52,904 nt of DNA from UBA1858 sp039182865 (GCA_039182865.1 JBCDBX010000005.1:1-52904); one strand, 5' to 3'. Counted from the first letter of the stretch, positions 16,519 through 25,930 are shown. Notes: generated by a model from the letters alone, not told the origin. Numbers and translations: made by a program.

Positions 16519-18669
16519 ATGGCAGTTAGATGTATCCTTGTTTTAGTTTTGGTCGTTGTTTTGCAGTCATGCAAGATGACGGAATGGAATAATCCTTATC
16601 GTGCTGGAGATGAATCAAAGAATATTGTTTATTCGTCTTTTCAAGAACGTCCCAAAGAGCTTGATCCTGTTAAATCATATAATGCAGCAGAGTATGAATT
16701 TATTGCTCAGATATATGAGCCTCCTTTGCAATACCATTATTTACTAAGACCCTATAAGTTGATTCCACTCTCTGCAGAGAAAATGCCTGAAAGAGTTTTT
16801 TATGATGCAGACGATAATGTTTTGCCTAATGATATCAACCCAGAAGAAGTTGCTTATACCGATTATATTGTAGATATTAAACAAGGTATTCTTTATCAAC
16901 CTCATCCTGCCTTTGCTAAAAATGAGCAAGGCCAATATTTGTATCATGGTTTAACTCAAGAAGATTTGCGTGGTATTCATGTGTTGAGTGATTTTAAAGA
17001 GAATGGAACACGTGAGTTAACCGCAGAGGATTATGTCTATCAAATAAAGCGTTTAGCACATCCGAATTTGCACTCTCCATTAGCTGGATTATTGGGAGGT
17101 TATATTTTGGGTTTTGCAGATTATCGCAATCAAGTGTTAACCGCTTTAGAGGAGAATGAAAAACAATGGTTAGATTTGCGTAATCTCCCTATGGAGGGTG
17201 TGACAGTCTTAGATCGATATCGTTATCGAATTCGAGTGCAAGGTGTTTACCCGCAATTTATTTATTGGCTAAGTATGCCTTTCTTTGCACCTATTCCATG
17301 GGAGGCGGATTTATTTTATGCGCAAGAAGGAATGGAGCAACGTAATATATCTTTTGATTGGTATCCGATTGGTACCGGTGCTTACATGCTCACAGAGAAT
17401 AATCCTAATTTACGCATGGTGTTGGAAAAGAATCCAAATTTCCATGGTGAAAATTATCCTACTGAAGGAGAGCCTGAAGATTATGAAAATGGATTACTAA
17501 TTGATGCAGGAAAACCCTTACCCTTTGTAGAAAAAGTTGTTTATAGCCTGGAAAAGGAGAGCATTCCTTACTGGAATAAATTTTTGCAAGGTTATTATGA
17601 TGCTTCAGGGATCTCATCAGACAGTTTTGATCAATCCGTTGAACTTAGTTCGCAAGGTGAATTTGGTTTGACGCAGGAAATGATAGATAGAGATATTCAC
17701 CTGGCTTCTGCGATACAACCAAGTTTGTTTTACCTGGGGTTTAATATGCGTGATCCCATCATCGGAGGTGACACTGAGCGTGCGCGTTTATTGCGTCGTG
17801 CAATTTCGATTGCTGTTGATTACGATGAATTTATTTCAATTTTTCGAAATGGTCGAGGTGCACCAGCACAAGGTCCGATTCCTCCTGGCATATATGGCTT
17901 TGAAGAAGGTGAGGCAGGATTTAACCCATATGTATATAACTGGGAGAATGGCCGTACTGTGCGTAAAAGTGTTGCAGATGCTAAAGAGCTTATGAGGCAA
18001 GCGCGCTATGCTAACGGTATAGATCAAGAAACTGGCGAGCCACTAATTCTTTATTTTGATACTGTCAGCAGAGGCGCCGATACAAAAGCCTTGTTGAACT
18101 GGATGGTGAAACAATTTGCGAAAATCGATGTTCAACTTGTTATCCGTGGCACGGACGGAAATAGATTTTTTGAGAAGCTAAATAATGCTACTTTTCAAAT
18201 TTATCAGTTAGGTTGGAATGCAGATTATCCAGACCCGGAAAACTTTTTCTTTTTACTTTACGGGCCTAATTCCATCTTGGTTTCAAAAGGTCAAAACTAT
18301 AGTAATTATGAGAATGCAGAGTTTGATCGACTCTTTGACCAAATGAAAAATATGGAAGATAGCCCTGAGCGTCTAGAAATAATACGTGAGATGAATGATA
18401 TTGTGCGTGCGGATGCACCATGGGTATTTGCTTTCAATCCTAAAGCCTATTCGCTTTATCATGGATGGTATAAAAACGTTAAGCCCAACATGATGGCCAA
18501 TAATGAAATGAAGTATAAAAGAGTGGATCCTGTTCTGCGTGCACAGGAACGAGCTAAATGGAATAAGCCAATACTATGGCCGGTCTATTTAGTACTAGTA
18601 TTGCTAGTAATATCGATAATACCGGCTGTACGCGGTTTTTATTTGCGTGAGAGAGCTAAAGCATTATGA
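16519..18669 (+). CDS. Peptide ABC transporter substrate-binding lipoprotein with C-terminal membrane helix
   Basis: 716 residues from ATG 16519; an in-frame TTG at 16504 would add five residues, and neither has a strong ribosome site. The N-terminus is a lipoprotein signal (one arginine, a hydrophobic V/L run, lipobox LQSC with the cysteine at residue 18). The body is a family 5 (DppA/OppA/YejA-like) solute-binding protein, including YPIGTGAYMLTE and the late LGWNADYPDPENFFF motif. It is unusual in length (family about 500-600) and in ending with a hydrophobic helix (about the last 30-12 residues, PVYLVLVLLVISIIPAV) and a basic tail, so it is probably anchored at both ends in the inner membrane. 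First gene of a four-gene importer operon; its stop overlaps the next start by four bases. Confidence 0.88.
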   Translation: MAVRCILVLVLVVVLQSCKMTEWNNPYRAGDESKNIVYSSFQERPKELDPVKSYNAAEYEFIAQIYEPPLQYHYLLRPYKLIPLSAEKMPERVFYDADDNVLPNDINPEEVAYTDYIVDIKQGILYQPHPAFAKNEQGQYLYHGLTQEDLRGIHVLSDFKENGTRELTAEDYVYQIKRLAHPNLHSPLAGLLGGYILGFADYRNQVLTALEENEKQWLDLRNLPMEGVTVLDRYRYRIRVQGVYPQFIYWLSMPFFAPIPWEADLFYAQEGMEQRNISFDWYPIGTGAYMLTENNPNLRMVLEKNPNFHGENYPTEGEPEDYENGLLIDAGKPLPFVEKVVYSLEKESIPYWNKFLQGYYDASGISSDSFDQSVELSSQGEFGLTQEMIDRDIHLASAIQPSLFYLGFNMRDPIIGGDTERARLLRRAISIAVDYDEFISIFRNGRGAPAQGPIPPGIYGFEEGEAGFNPYVYNWENGRTVRKSVADAKELMRQARYANGIDQETGEPLILYFDTVSRGADTKALLNWMVKQFAKIDVQLVIRGTDGNRFFEKLNNATFQIYQLGWNADYPDPENFFFLLYGPNSILVSKGQNYSNYENAEFDRLFDQMKNMEDSPERLEIIREMNDIVRADAPWVFAFNPKAYSLYHGWYKNVKPNMMANNEMKYKRVDPVLRAQERAKWNKPILWPVYLVLVLLVISIIPAVRGFYLRERAKAL

Positions 18670-19643
18670 CGAGTTATATCATTCGTCGAGTCTTATATGC
18701 AATTCCAATTTTAATTGGAATTAATGTCATTACATTTGTTTTATTCTTTGTGGTGAATTCGCCAGATGATATGGCAATGGCACAACTCGGACAGAAACAT
18801 ACCACACCCCAGCAGATTGAAGATTGGAAACGTGAGCGTGGGTATGACTTGCCTTTATTCTTTAATAATGAAGTAAACGGTGTAGAACAATTCACAGAAA
18901 CTATTTTTTATCAAAAGTCGATACGTTTGTTTGCGTTTGATTTTGGTAGCTCAGATAGCGGACGTAATATTGGTTACGATATTAGTAACCGCATGTGGCC
19001 AAGTTTGGCAATAGCTATTCCAAACTTGATTGTAGGTTTGTTAGTGACGATTACATTTGCTTTGTTAATCGCGTTTTTTCGTGGGACTTATATCGATTAT
19101 TGGGCAGTGATTTTGTGTGTTGCTCTAATGTCGATTTCAACTTTGTTCTATATCATTGGTGGGCAGTTTGTCATTGGAAAACTGCTACGAGTCGTCCCAA
19201 TTTCAGGTTATGACACGGGTTTTGAAGCAGCAAAATTCTTAATTTTACCAGTCATCATAGGGGTTATTGGCGGTATAGGCGCCAGTACCCGCTGGTATCG
19301 AACAATCTTCCTTGAAGAGATTAGTAAAGACTATGTGCGCACGGCAAGAGCAAAAGGTGTATCAGAACAGATGGTGTTGTTTAAGCATGTGTTAAGAAAT
19401 GCTTTGATTCCTATTTTGACAGGCGTTGTTGTAGTACTACCACTTTTATTTATGGGTAGCTTATTAACCGAAAACTTTTTTGGCATTCCTGGATTAGGCA
19501 GTTATACCATCGATGCAATTAACCGTCAGGACTTCGCGATTGTTCGATCCATGGTTTATCTAGGCTCGGTGCTATATATCATCGGGCTAATTCTAACGGA
19601 TATTTCTTATACCATCGCTGACCCTCGGATACGATTACAATAG
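18666..19643 (+). CDS. Peptide ABC transporter permease, OppB/DppB/YejB-like
   Basis: 325 residues with six predicted membrane helices and a periplasmic loop between helices 1 and 2 (about 30-110), as in OppB-type permeases. The cytoplasmic EAA coupling loop is DYVRTARAKGVSEQ, followed by VLRNALIPI, the site that docks on the ATPase. The N-terminus MTSYIIRRVLYAIPILIGI is the family signature. It overlaps the binding-protein stop by four bases (ATGA), implying translational coupling, and is followed two bases later by the second permease. Confidence 0.94.
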   Translation: MTSYIIRRVLYAIPILIGINVITFVLFFVVNSPDDMAMAQLGQKHTTPQQIEDWKRERGYDLPLFFNNEVNGVEQFTETIFYQKSIRLFAFDFGSSDSGRNIGYDISNRMWPSLAIAIPNLIVGLLVTITFALLIAFFRGTYIDYWAVILCVALMSISTLFYIIGGQFVIGKLLRVVPISGYDTGFEAAKFLILPVIIGVIGGIGASTRWYRTIFLEEISKDYVRTARAKGVSEQMVLFKHVLRNALIPILTGVVVVLPLLFMGSLLTENFFGIPGLGSYTIDAINRQDFAIVRSMVYLGSVLYIIGLILTDISYTIADPRIRLQ

Positions 19644-19645
19644 CT

Positions 19646-21058
19646 ATGCCATTTCAGCCTGTCATATTAATTACCGATGCGTTATTTATTTTACTAACGT
19701 TTTCTTTGATAGCGTTCGTATTTATGATTCGTAGTCGTCCGCACTTGCGTCGCCCTTGGGAGAAAGTGATTAAACGCACCACAGGTGCGGTGTCACTTGT
19801 CGTGTTGATGTGTTTCTTTTTGATCGCGTTTATAGATTCACTGCATTTTCGTCCCAAGTTAGATAATGCGGGTGATGCTAATCATCAATATTCAAATGAA
19901 ATATTGAGCGTGCTAGATATTGCGATGACACCAATGCGTACTCATGTTGAGAAAACATTTTCAGCGCCTTTGTCGACACATTTGTTTTCTAAAGAAGTCG
20001 TCATTCACGATGATGGAAGTACTGAACAAATTTATCCGCGTTTAAAATATGGCGGTGCGCATTTAGAAGACCCGAAAAAAGATGCTGCATCAGATATTCT
20101 CAATATCATTTTTAAAGCCTTGCTGCTTGCTATCATTATTTGGGCAATTGTTTGGATGTTTATTTTATTATGGTATTCCAAATCACATAACTGTGACTAT
20201 ATGCAAGGCACTAAAGCAATAAGTTCTGGGAAAACGTCATATCCTCTAAGAGCGATTGCCATTACCACTGGGATTATCACTATGATAGTCGTAGTCACCA
20301 TGTCCTTAGGTTCGCAATATCATTTATTTGGTACGGATAAAGTTGGACAGGATGTGTTTTACCAAACCATTAAAAGTATTCGCACTGGAATATTAATTGG
20401 TTCATTGACGACTCTAGTGATGTTGCCTGTTGCTATTACCTTAGGTGCTATGGCAGGCTTTTTTCGTGGGTGGGTGGATGATGTTATTCAATATGTCTAT
20501 ACCACACTTAATTCAATTCCCAATGTTTTATTAATTGCTGCATCGGTGCTGCTAATTCAAGTCTATATGAGTAATAACGCCGATAATTTCAATAGTCTGA
20601 CTGAACGCGCCGATTTACGCTTGCTCTTCTTGTGTTTGATTTTGGGGATAACAAGTTGGACGGGGCTATGTCGTTTATTACGTGCTGAAACATTCAAGTT
20701 GCGGGAAATGGAATATATTCAATCCGCGAAAGCTTTTGGTGTTACGAAATTTAAAATTCTGTCGCAACATATTATGCCTAACTTTATGCATATAGTATTG
20801 ATCACTGTCGCGCTCGATTTTAGTGGTTTAGTGTTAGCAGAAGCTGTGCTTTCTTACATAAATATTGGTGTGGATCCTGCAACAAATAGTTGGGGGAATA
20901 TGATTAACCAGGCACGTTTGGAAATGGCGCGTGACCCTGCAGTTTGGTGGTCACTAACGGCCGCCTTTACTTTTATGTTTACCCTCGTGCTCTTTGCAAA
21001 TTTGTTTGCGGATGTGGTGAGAGATGCATTAGATCCACGTGTATCAGGATCAGATTAA
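19646..21058 (+). CDS. Peptide ABC transporter permease, OppC-like, with long N-terminal extension
   Basis: 470 residues, about 150 more than usual. The C-terminal 260 residues are a normal OppC-type permease: FGTDKVGQDVFY before the second helix of the core, and the coupling loop EYIQSAKAFGVTK. Before them lie extra segments: two membrane helices (about 7-28 and 47-66), a periplasmic stretch of about 80 residues, and a third helix (about 150-177). This extension is not part of the standard family. It might replace contacts made by the also unusual binding protein. Two bases behind the first permease; one base before the ATPase start. Confidence 0.92.
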   Translation: MPFQPVILITDALFILLTFSLIAFVFMIRSRPHLRRPWEKVIKRTTGAVSLVVLMCFFLIAFIDSLHFRPKLDNAGDANHQYSNEILSVLDIAMTPMRTHVEKTFSAPLSTHLFSKEVVIHDDGSTEQIYPRLKYGGAHLEDPKKDAASDILNIIFKALLLAIIIWAIVWMFILLWYSKSHNCDYMQGTKAISSGKTSYPLRAIAITTGIITMIVVVTMSLGSQYHLFGTDKVGQDVFYQTIKSIRTGILIGSLTTLVMLPVAITLGAMAGFFRGWVDDVIQYVYTTLNSIPNVLLIAASVLLIQVYMSNNADNFNSLTERADLRLLFLCLILGITSWTGLCRLLRAETFKLREMEYIQSAKAFGVTKFKILSQHIMPNFMHIVLITVALDFSGLVLAEAVLSYINIGVDPATNSWGNMINQARLEMARDPAVWWSLTAAFTFMFTLVLFANLFADVVRDALDPRVSGSD

Positions 21059-21059
21059 T

Positions 21060-22736
21060 ATGTCTTTATTAAAAATTTCAAATTTATGTACTGACATTCA
21101 ATTAGCAAATAGCACTTTGAATGCGGTTAAGAAAGTTTCGTTTGAGGTCGATCGTGGTGAAACATTTGCGCTAGTGGGAGAGTCGGGTTCGGGTAAATCT
21201 ATTACAGCCTTATCAATTGCTCGCTTATTACCAGACGCGGCTAAGATTACGCAAGGCGAAGTACTGCTTAATGGTGAAAATCTATTAGGGTTTAGTGAGC
21301 GTGAGATGCGCGATGTGCGCGGTGGAAAAATTTCAATGATTTTCCAAGAACCAATGACTTCACTGAACCCTGTGGTCAAAATTGGCAAGCAAATTATGGA
21401 ATCAATTATTCGGCATGAAGATGTTGCCAAACAAACTGCCCATAATCGTTGTTTGGATTTATTGAATGCCGTTGGATTACCTGACCCTGTTAGGAACATT
21501 AATGAATATCCTCATCAATTATCTGGCGGGATGCGCCAACGAGTTATGATAGCGATTGCGCTTGCGTCGAATCCCGATGTATTAATTGCCGATGAGCCAA
21601 CAACGGCACTAGATGTCACTATCCAAGCCCAGGTTTTAGAACTGCTTGCCAAGCTGCAAGATGAATTAAAAATGGGCTTAGTTTTTATCACACATGATCT
21701 AGGCGTTGTTCAACAGATTGCTGATCGTATTGCTGTTATGCGTTATGGCGAAATTGTAGAGAATGCGACGGGCGAGATGTTTTTTACCTCACCCAAGCAT
21801 GATTACAGCAAACAGCTGCTAAATGCGGTTCCAAGTATTGAAAAGAGAGGTATGCGTCTATCATCAGCATTTTCAGATGAGACAGCGGAGCATAATCATA
21901 CTGACTCAAATAAACTAGAGAGTGAACATCCAGTTCTTGATGTTGAAAAATTAAAAGTTCATTTCCCAATTCGCAAAGGTGTATTTAAGCGAGTTATAGG
22001 CCATGTCAAAGCCGTCAATAATGTTTCATTAAAGCTATATCCAGGCAAAACTCTGGCGCTTGTCGGTGAATCGGGTTGTGGTAAGACAACTGTTGGTAAA
22101 AGTATTCTGCAGTTACTTGATATTACCAAAGGCCAGATAAAATTGGACAACGTCAGTTTGGCGGATCTTGATAATGAGCAACTAAGGAAGCGTCGCACCG
22201 ACTTGCAAATAGTATTTCAAGATCCTTACTCATCATTAAATCCTCGAATGCTAATCGGAGATATTATTGAAGAAGGGATGATTGCATTGAGTATTCAATC
22301 AGATGCTAGCAAGCGCAAGCAGCGAGTTATGCAGCTGCTCGAACAAGTAGGTCTTCCTGAAGATTCTATTAGTCGATATCCACATGAGTTCTCAGGCGGT
22401 CAGCGTCAGCGTATTTGCATTGCAAGAGCTTTAGCTGTTGAACCAAAAGTGATTATATGTGATGAGCCAACCAGCGCGCTGGATGTCTCAGTGCAAGCAC
22501 AAGTATTAAATTTATTGAAAGATCTGCAACATGAGCTAGATATGAGTTATTTATTCATAACTCATGATATGTCGGTGGTAAGTTATTTGGCTGATGATGT
22601 GGCAGTGATGTATCAGGGTGAAATTATAGAGATGGGACCTGCATTAGATGTGTTAGAAAATCCACAACATGAATACACACAGAAATTGCTAGATGCGGTG
22701 CCCCATTTGCATGTGGGAAGTGTTGTTACTCAGTGA
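21060..22736 (+). CDS. Peptide ABC transporter ATP-binding protein, fused OppD-OppF type (YejF-like)
   Basis: 558 residues from ATG 21060, one base after the permease stop; a GTG seven codons earlier lies inside the permease gene. Two complete ABC domains: the first with Walker A GESGSGKS, signature LSGGMRQR, Walker B VLIADEP; the second with GESGCGKT, FSGGQRQR and VIICDEP, and both have the oligopeptide-type D-loop SALDV/TALDV. Such fusions power YejABEF and related importers of peptides. It is the last gene of the importer operon and its 3' end overlaps the convergent FHA gene by 11 bases, with no terminator between. Confidence 0.95.
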   Translation: MSLLKISNLCTDIQLANSTLNAVKKVSFEVDRGETFALVGESGSGKSITALSIARLLPDAAKITQGEVLLNGENLLGFSEREMRDVRGGKISMIFQEPMTSLNPVVKIGKQIMESIIRHEDVAKQTAHNRCLDLLNAVGLPDPVRNINEYPHQLSGGMRQRVMIAIALASNPDVLIADEPTTALDVTIQAQVLELLAKLQDELKMGLVFITHDLGVVQQIADRIAVMRYGEIVENATGEMFFTSPKHDYSKQLLNAVPSIEKRGMRLSSAFSDETAEHNHTDSNKLESEHPVLDVEKLKVHFPIRKGVFKRVIGHVKAVNNVSLKLYPGKTLALVGESGCGKTTVGKSILQLLDITKGQIKLDNVSLADLDNEQLRKRRTDLQIVFQDPYSSLNPRMLIGDIIEEGMIALSIQSDASKRKQRVMQLLEQVGLPEDSISRYPHEFSGGQRQRICIARALAVEPKVIICDEPTSALDVSVQAQVLNLLKDLQHELDMSYLFITHDMSVVSYLADDVAVMYQGEIIEMGPALDVLENPQHEYTQKLLDAVPHLHVGSVVTQ

Positions 22737-23514
22737 AGGACTCTAATTCCGTATAGAATTCTAATTTTATATTAGCGACTTCAATAATGTCGTTATCTTC
22801 AAGCTGATTAGCTTTGTTTGTCAGTACTTCACCATTTAACATGGTGGGGTATTCATCAGTTCCCTGTACATGGACTAAGAAATATCCATTTGGACGTTTC
22901 GTGACACCTGCAATTGCAATTTTTGGTGAACCAAACGTTGTCAGTAATTTTTTAAGCTCTAAGACTAGTCCAGCGTTTTTGCCATTTAACACCTGAAGTT
23001 TGCCTAGTCTTTCTTCAACTTTGGCAGTTCCAGATGGGATCTGGTCAGCAACCTTTTCACGAGTATCAATTATAGGTGCAGGGCGACTGGGTATGCTTGG
23101 TACTCTCTCTTGCTCCTCAGAGTTACTTTTCTTGACAGAAACTTGATTGAGTTGAGGGTTAGTTTCGGGCGATAAAACGATTGTGCTCTCTAGCACATCA
23201 CTTGGAATTTTTGCAGGTGTTGAATCTTGGCCATTGATAAATTGGATCTGATGGGTGCCAATTTTGATTAAATCACCATCTTCCAAGGCATGTTTTTTAA
23301 CGACATTAGAATTCACAAAAGTGCCATTAGTGCTGTCCAGATCTTCTAAGAATGAACTGTTTAATACCGTGATAATTTGGGTGTGATAACCGCTAATAGC
23401 TAGATTGTTAATGCACACATCATTATCTGGCTTTCGTCCGATCGTAATTCTTTCTTTATCAATCGGAAACTCACCAACAAGTGTATCTTCATTTGTGACA
23501 ACAAGATGTGCCAT
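22726..23514 (-). CDS. FHA-domain protein (one canonical and one degenerate FHA domain)
   Basis: 262 residues, no membrane segment. Residues about 20-92 form a forkhead-associated domain with the phosphothreonine-binding positions GRKPDND, SGYH and NGTFVN. A proline/serine-rich linker (about 95-165) follows, then a second domain (about 168-258) with FHA-like spacing (FGSPKIAI, LNGEVL, LEDNDIIEV) but without the S-x-x-H motif, so probably not able to bind phosphothreonine in the usual way. It is the last gene of a minus-strand set kinase-phosphatase-FHA, so it is the likely reader or substrate of the kinase. 22 bases separate it from the phosphatase gene. Confidence 0.9.
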   Translation of the reverse strand: MAHLVVTNEDTLVGEFPIDKERITIGRKPDNDVCINNLAISGYHTQIITVLNSSFLEDLDSTNGTFVNSNVVKKHALEDGDLIKIGTHQIQFINGQDSTPAKIPSDVLESTIVLSPETNPQLNQVSVKKSNSEEQERVPSIPSRPAPIIDTREKVADQIPSGTAKVEERLGKLQVLNGKNAGLVLELKKLLTTFGSPKIAIAGVTKRPNGYFLVHVQGTDEYPTMLNGEVLTNKANQLEDNDIIEVANIKLEFYTELESFTE

Positions 23515-23536
23515 GCTTTTCTAAAATTATATAAGT

Positions 23537-24367
23537 TTATTTACGCTCAAATATCTTTTTGATTTTTGAATTCCAGCCTTTCTTTTTGGCAAGTGTCCCA
23601 CTAGACTTTACGAGCAAAACAGATACATTGTCACGCCCGCCGTTGGCATTAGCACACTCCACCAAACTTTCGGCAATTACGTCGATGTTATCACTGGATT
23701 CGCTAACAATTTTAGAGATTTCCTGATCATTAACCATATCTGTCAGACCATCGGAGCATAAAAGGAAGATATCTTCTGGAATAACTAAATCTTCGCGAAT
23801 ATCGACAGCAGTTGTCGGCTGTATGCCCAAAGCACGGGTAACTAAATTTCGATTTAAAGAAGCTTCAGCCTCTTCCTGTGTGTAATAACCGCGATCGACA
23901 AGTTCTTGCAAGAATGTATGATCAATGGTGACTTGTTCTAATTTAGAATCACGAAAGCGATACATGCGGGAGTCACCTACATGCGCGATTGTTATTTGGT
24001 TGTTATAAAACAAGGCGAGAACTAAAGTCGTACCCATACCTTCGCAAGCTGGATCTTCAGAACCGCGCTTGAATATTTCTGCATTTGCCATCGTAATGGC
24101 CTCGCGAACAGCCAAACTTTCATAGGTATAGCCCGTTTGCGGATCAAGTTCACCTGGCTTTAAATCAGGTATCCGTTTTTCTAATTCTGCCACTACAGTA
24201 GAAGTTGCAAGCTCACTTGCCACCTCACCGCTTTTATAGCCGCCCATGCCGTCAGCCAATACTACGAGTCCGATATCAAGATTTTTGGCAATGTAATCTT
24301 CATTGTGATCGCGGACTAGGCCAGTATGGGTGCGACCAGCAACGGATAGGCTTTCTTTAAGGTTCAT
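23537..24367 (-). CDS. PP2C-family serine/threonine protein phosphatase
   Basis: 276 residues. All PP2C motifs are present: RDHNEDY near the N-terminus, the metal aspartate in LADGMGGY (D39), GMGTTLVLAL, HVGDSRMYR, LLCSDGLTDM and GGRDNVSVLL. It is a soluble, Mn2+/Mg2+-dependent enzyme expected to reverse the action of the kinase encoded 15 bases upstream in the same operon. A short basic C-terminal tail (KKKGWNSKIKK) follows the catalytic domain. Confidence 0.95.
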   Translation of the reverse strand: MNLKESLSVAGRTHTGLVRDHNEDYIAKNLDIGLVVLADGMGGYKSGEVASELATSTVVAELEKRIPDLKPGELDPQTGYTYESLAVREAITMANAEIFKRGSEDPACEGMGTTLVLALFYNNQITIAHVGDSRMYRFRDSKLEQVTIDHTFLQELVDRGYYTQEEAEASLNRNLVTRALGIQPTTAVDIREDLVIPEDIFLLCSDGLTDMVNDQEISKIVSESSDNIDVIAESLVECANANGGRDNVSVLLVKSSGTLAKKKGWNSKIKKIFERK

Positions 24368-24382
24368 AGTGGGTCGTTCTGT

Positions 24383-25705
24383 TTATAAGCACTTGCGCAG
24401 TTCGTTAGAAAATTCCTGTGCATTTTTAAATCGGTCATTTGGATTCTTCGCCAGGGCAACATCTATCACTTCAATTAATTCTGCTGAAAATTCAGGATTG
24501 ATGCTTTTTAAGTCTTTATGAGGCTGGTTGACTATCTTTATCATTAAATCCGCTATCGAATGACCTGAAAATGGGGGTATGCCGCTAACAAGTCGAAATA
24601 ATGTCCCGCCTAATGAAAATATATCTGATCTTTCGTCAATATTTTGACTTTCAAGCTGTTCGGGTGACATATAATAAGGTGTACCTAAGAATGATCCAGC
24701 GAGTGTTTGTGTAGAATTTGCGACACGAGCGATTCCAAAATCTCCCAATTTGGCTGTTTTGCTAACTTGATCATATAGGATATTGGCCGGTTTTACATCT
24801 CGATGAATGATGCCTAATCCATGTGCATAGTGAAGTCCATCCGCACATTGCGCGATCAGTTCGATAATCAAAGGTAATGGTAATAAGGAATCGGTATAGC
24901 TATATTCGCGCAAGGACTTTCCATTTATATACTCCATTACCATAAAAGCGGTATCCTCAGATTGTCCAGAACCTAAAACACGAATTATATTTTTATGATG
25001 CAAGGATGCGGCTGTTTCCGCTTCACGTTGAAATCGTGCTAGTAATTCTTTTTCTAAATCATTCTTTTGATCATAGTTAATGCTAAGAATTTTGATGGCA
25101 ACTTTTTGCATATTATTTTCATGATCTATAGCAAGGTACACCGAGCTGTCGGTCCCTTTGCCTAAAAGCTCATACAGTTGATAGCGTTGATTGATTAATG
25201 TAGGACTATCAGGGTCATTTGCAAATATTTTGTGGTCTTGCTCTTGGTTAACTTGAGATTTTATGTTTGAACTTGCCATTTTACTGTTAGCTAAATTGTG
25301 ATTTGGGTCTATTGATAAAATATGCTGATAGATTTCAAAAGCTCTCTCATCTTTGCCAACAATTTCGAAGTCTTGTGCGAGGTTGCTCAATAGAGAAATT
25401 ATTTTTGCATTAGGCCTACATTTTTTAAAAATAGCAAAAGCAACTTCTAAGTTTCCAATGCCCTGATAATTTAATCCTATCTTGATATTTTTTTTGTCAA
25501 CTATAGAAGGTGATGATTCTTTAGGTTTTTTAAGTACATTTTCTCTGAAGATGAGTAATGCAGTTAAAATAAAAATTATTATTAATAAATAGAGACTTTC
25601 ATCGTTTCCAATGTTACCGCGGGTTATAAACCAACCAGCCAATGCAATAGCAATGAAGAACGTCAGTATTAAATATGGTCGTGTTTTTTGGGGTAAACTT
25701 GTCAT
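24383..25705 (-). CDS. Membrane-anchored serine/threonine protein kinase
   Basis: 440 residues. Two closely spaced membrane helices (about 11-28 and 37-54) with an eight-residue loop put both ends in the cytoplasm. A helical TPR-like stretch (about 78-135, NLEVAFAIFKKC and AFEIYQHILSIDP) comes next, then a Hanks-type kinase domain (about 175-435): glycine-rich GKGTDSSVY, K205 in VAIK, catalytic D303 in HRDVKPANI, and DFG at 322-324 followed by GTPYYMSPEQ. All catalytic residues are present. No extracellular sensor domain exists, so any signal must be internal or membrane-borne. First gene of the kinase-phosphatase-FHA operon; no clear ribosome site. Confidence 0.95.
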   Translation of the reverse strand: MTSLPQKTRPYLILTFFIAIALAGWFITRGNIGNDESLYLLIIIFILTALLIFRENVLKKPKESSPSIVDKKNIKIGLNYQGIGNLEVAFAIFKKCRPNAKIISLLSNLAQDFEIVGKDERAFEIYQHILSIDPNHNLANSKMASSNIKSQVNQEQDHKIFANDPDSPTLINQRYQLYELLGKGTDSSVYLAIDHENNMQKVAIKILSINYDQKNDLEKELLARFQREAETAASLHHKNIIRVLGSGQSEDTAFMVMEYINGKSLREYSYTDSLLPLPLIIELIAQCADGLHYAHGLGIIHRDVKPANILYDQVSKTAKLGDFGIARVANSTQTLAGSFLGTPYYMSPEQLESQNIDERSDIFSLGGTLFRLVSGIPPFSGHSIADLMIKIVNQPHKDLKSINPEFSAELIEVIDVALAKNPNDRFKNAQEFSNELRKCL

Positions 25706-25839
25706 AGAGGGAAAGATGAAATTTATTCTAATATCAATAATTTACTCATTCTAACAAGGCTTAAATTGACTGCTATCAAAATTTTGATGATCGTTCCAGC
25801 AGGGCGATGAACTACAGTTTGTTGATTGAAAATCTATAG

Positions 25840-25861
25840 AAATGTGATCAAAAGCACATTT
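25840..25861. promoter_or_regulatory. CRP/Vfr-like binding site
   Basis: AAATGTG (25840-25846) and CACATTT (25855-25861) are perfect inverted halves; against the 22-base E. coli CRP consensus 19 positions match. It lies between the divergent kinase and methyltransferase genes. A TAGAAT at 25882-25887 would place the site about 43 bases before the start of plus-strand transcription, close to a class II position. Prediction only. Confidence 0.55.
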
Positions 25862-25876
25862 CATGGGAGTTTTAGT

Positions 25877-25924
25877 ATGAGTAGAATGAATCTATGTACA
25901 TGTTCAACTAATTTGGAAGTCTGA
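25877..25924 (+). CDS. Possible 15-codon leader ORF in frame with the methyltransferase
   Basis: ATG at 25877 has GGGAG seven bases upstream, a better ribosome site than that of the following gene. It encodes 15 residues with CTC in the middle and ends in TGA at 25922-25924. This TGA is in the same frame as the methyltransferase and only six bases before its GTG start. It may be a reinitiation leader, a decayed N-terminus, or chance. If transcription starts at the TAGAAT-dependent site near 25894, it would not be translated. Confidence 0.3.
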   Translation: MSRMNLCTCSTNLEV

Positions 25925-25930
25925 CTACTT

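Noticed and set aside
22726..25705. Type VI secretion cluster
   Set aside because: Kinase, phosphatase and FHA protein are present, but no structural secretion gene lies on either side.
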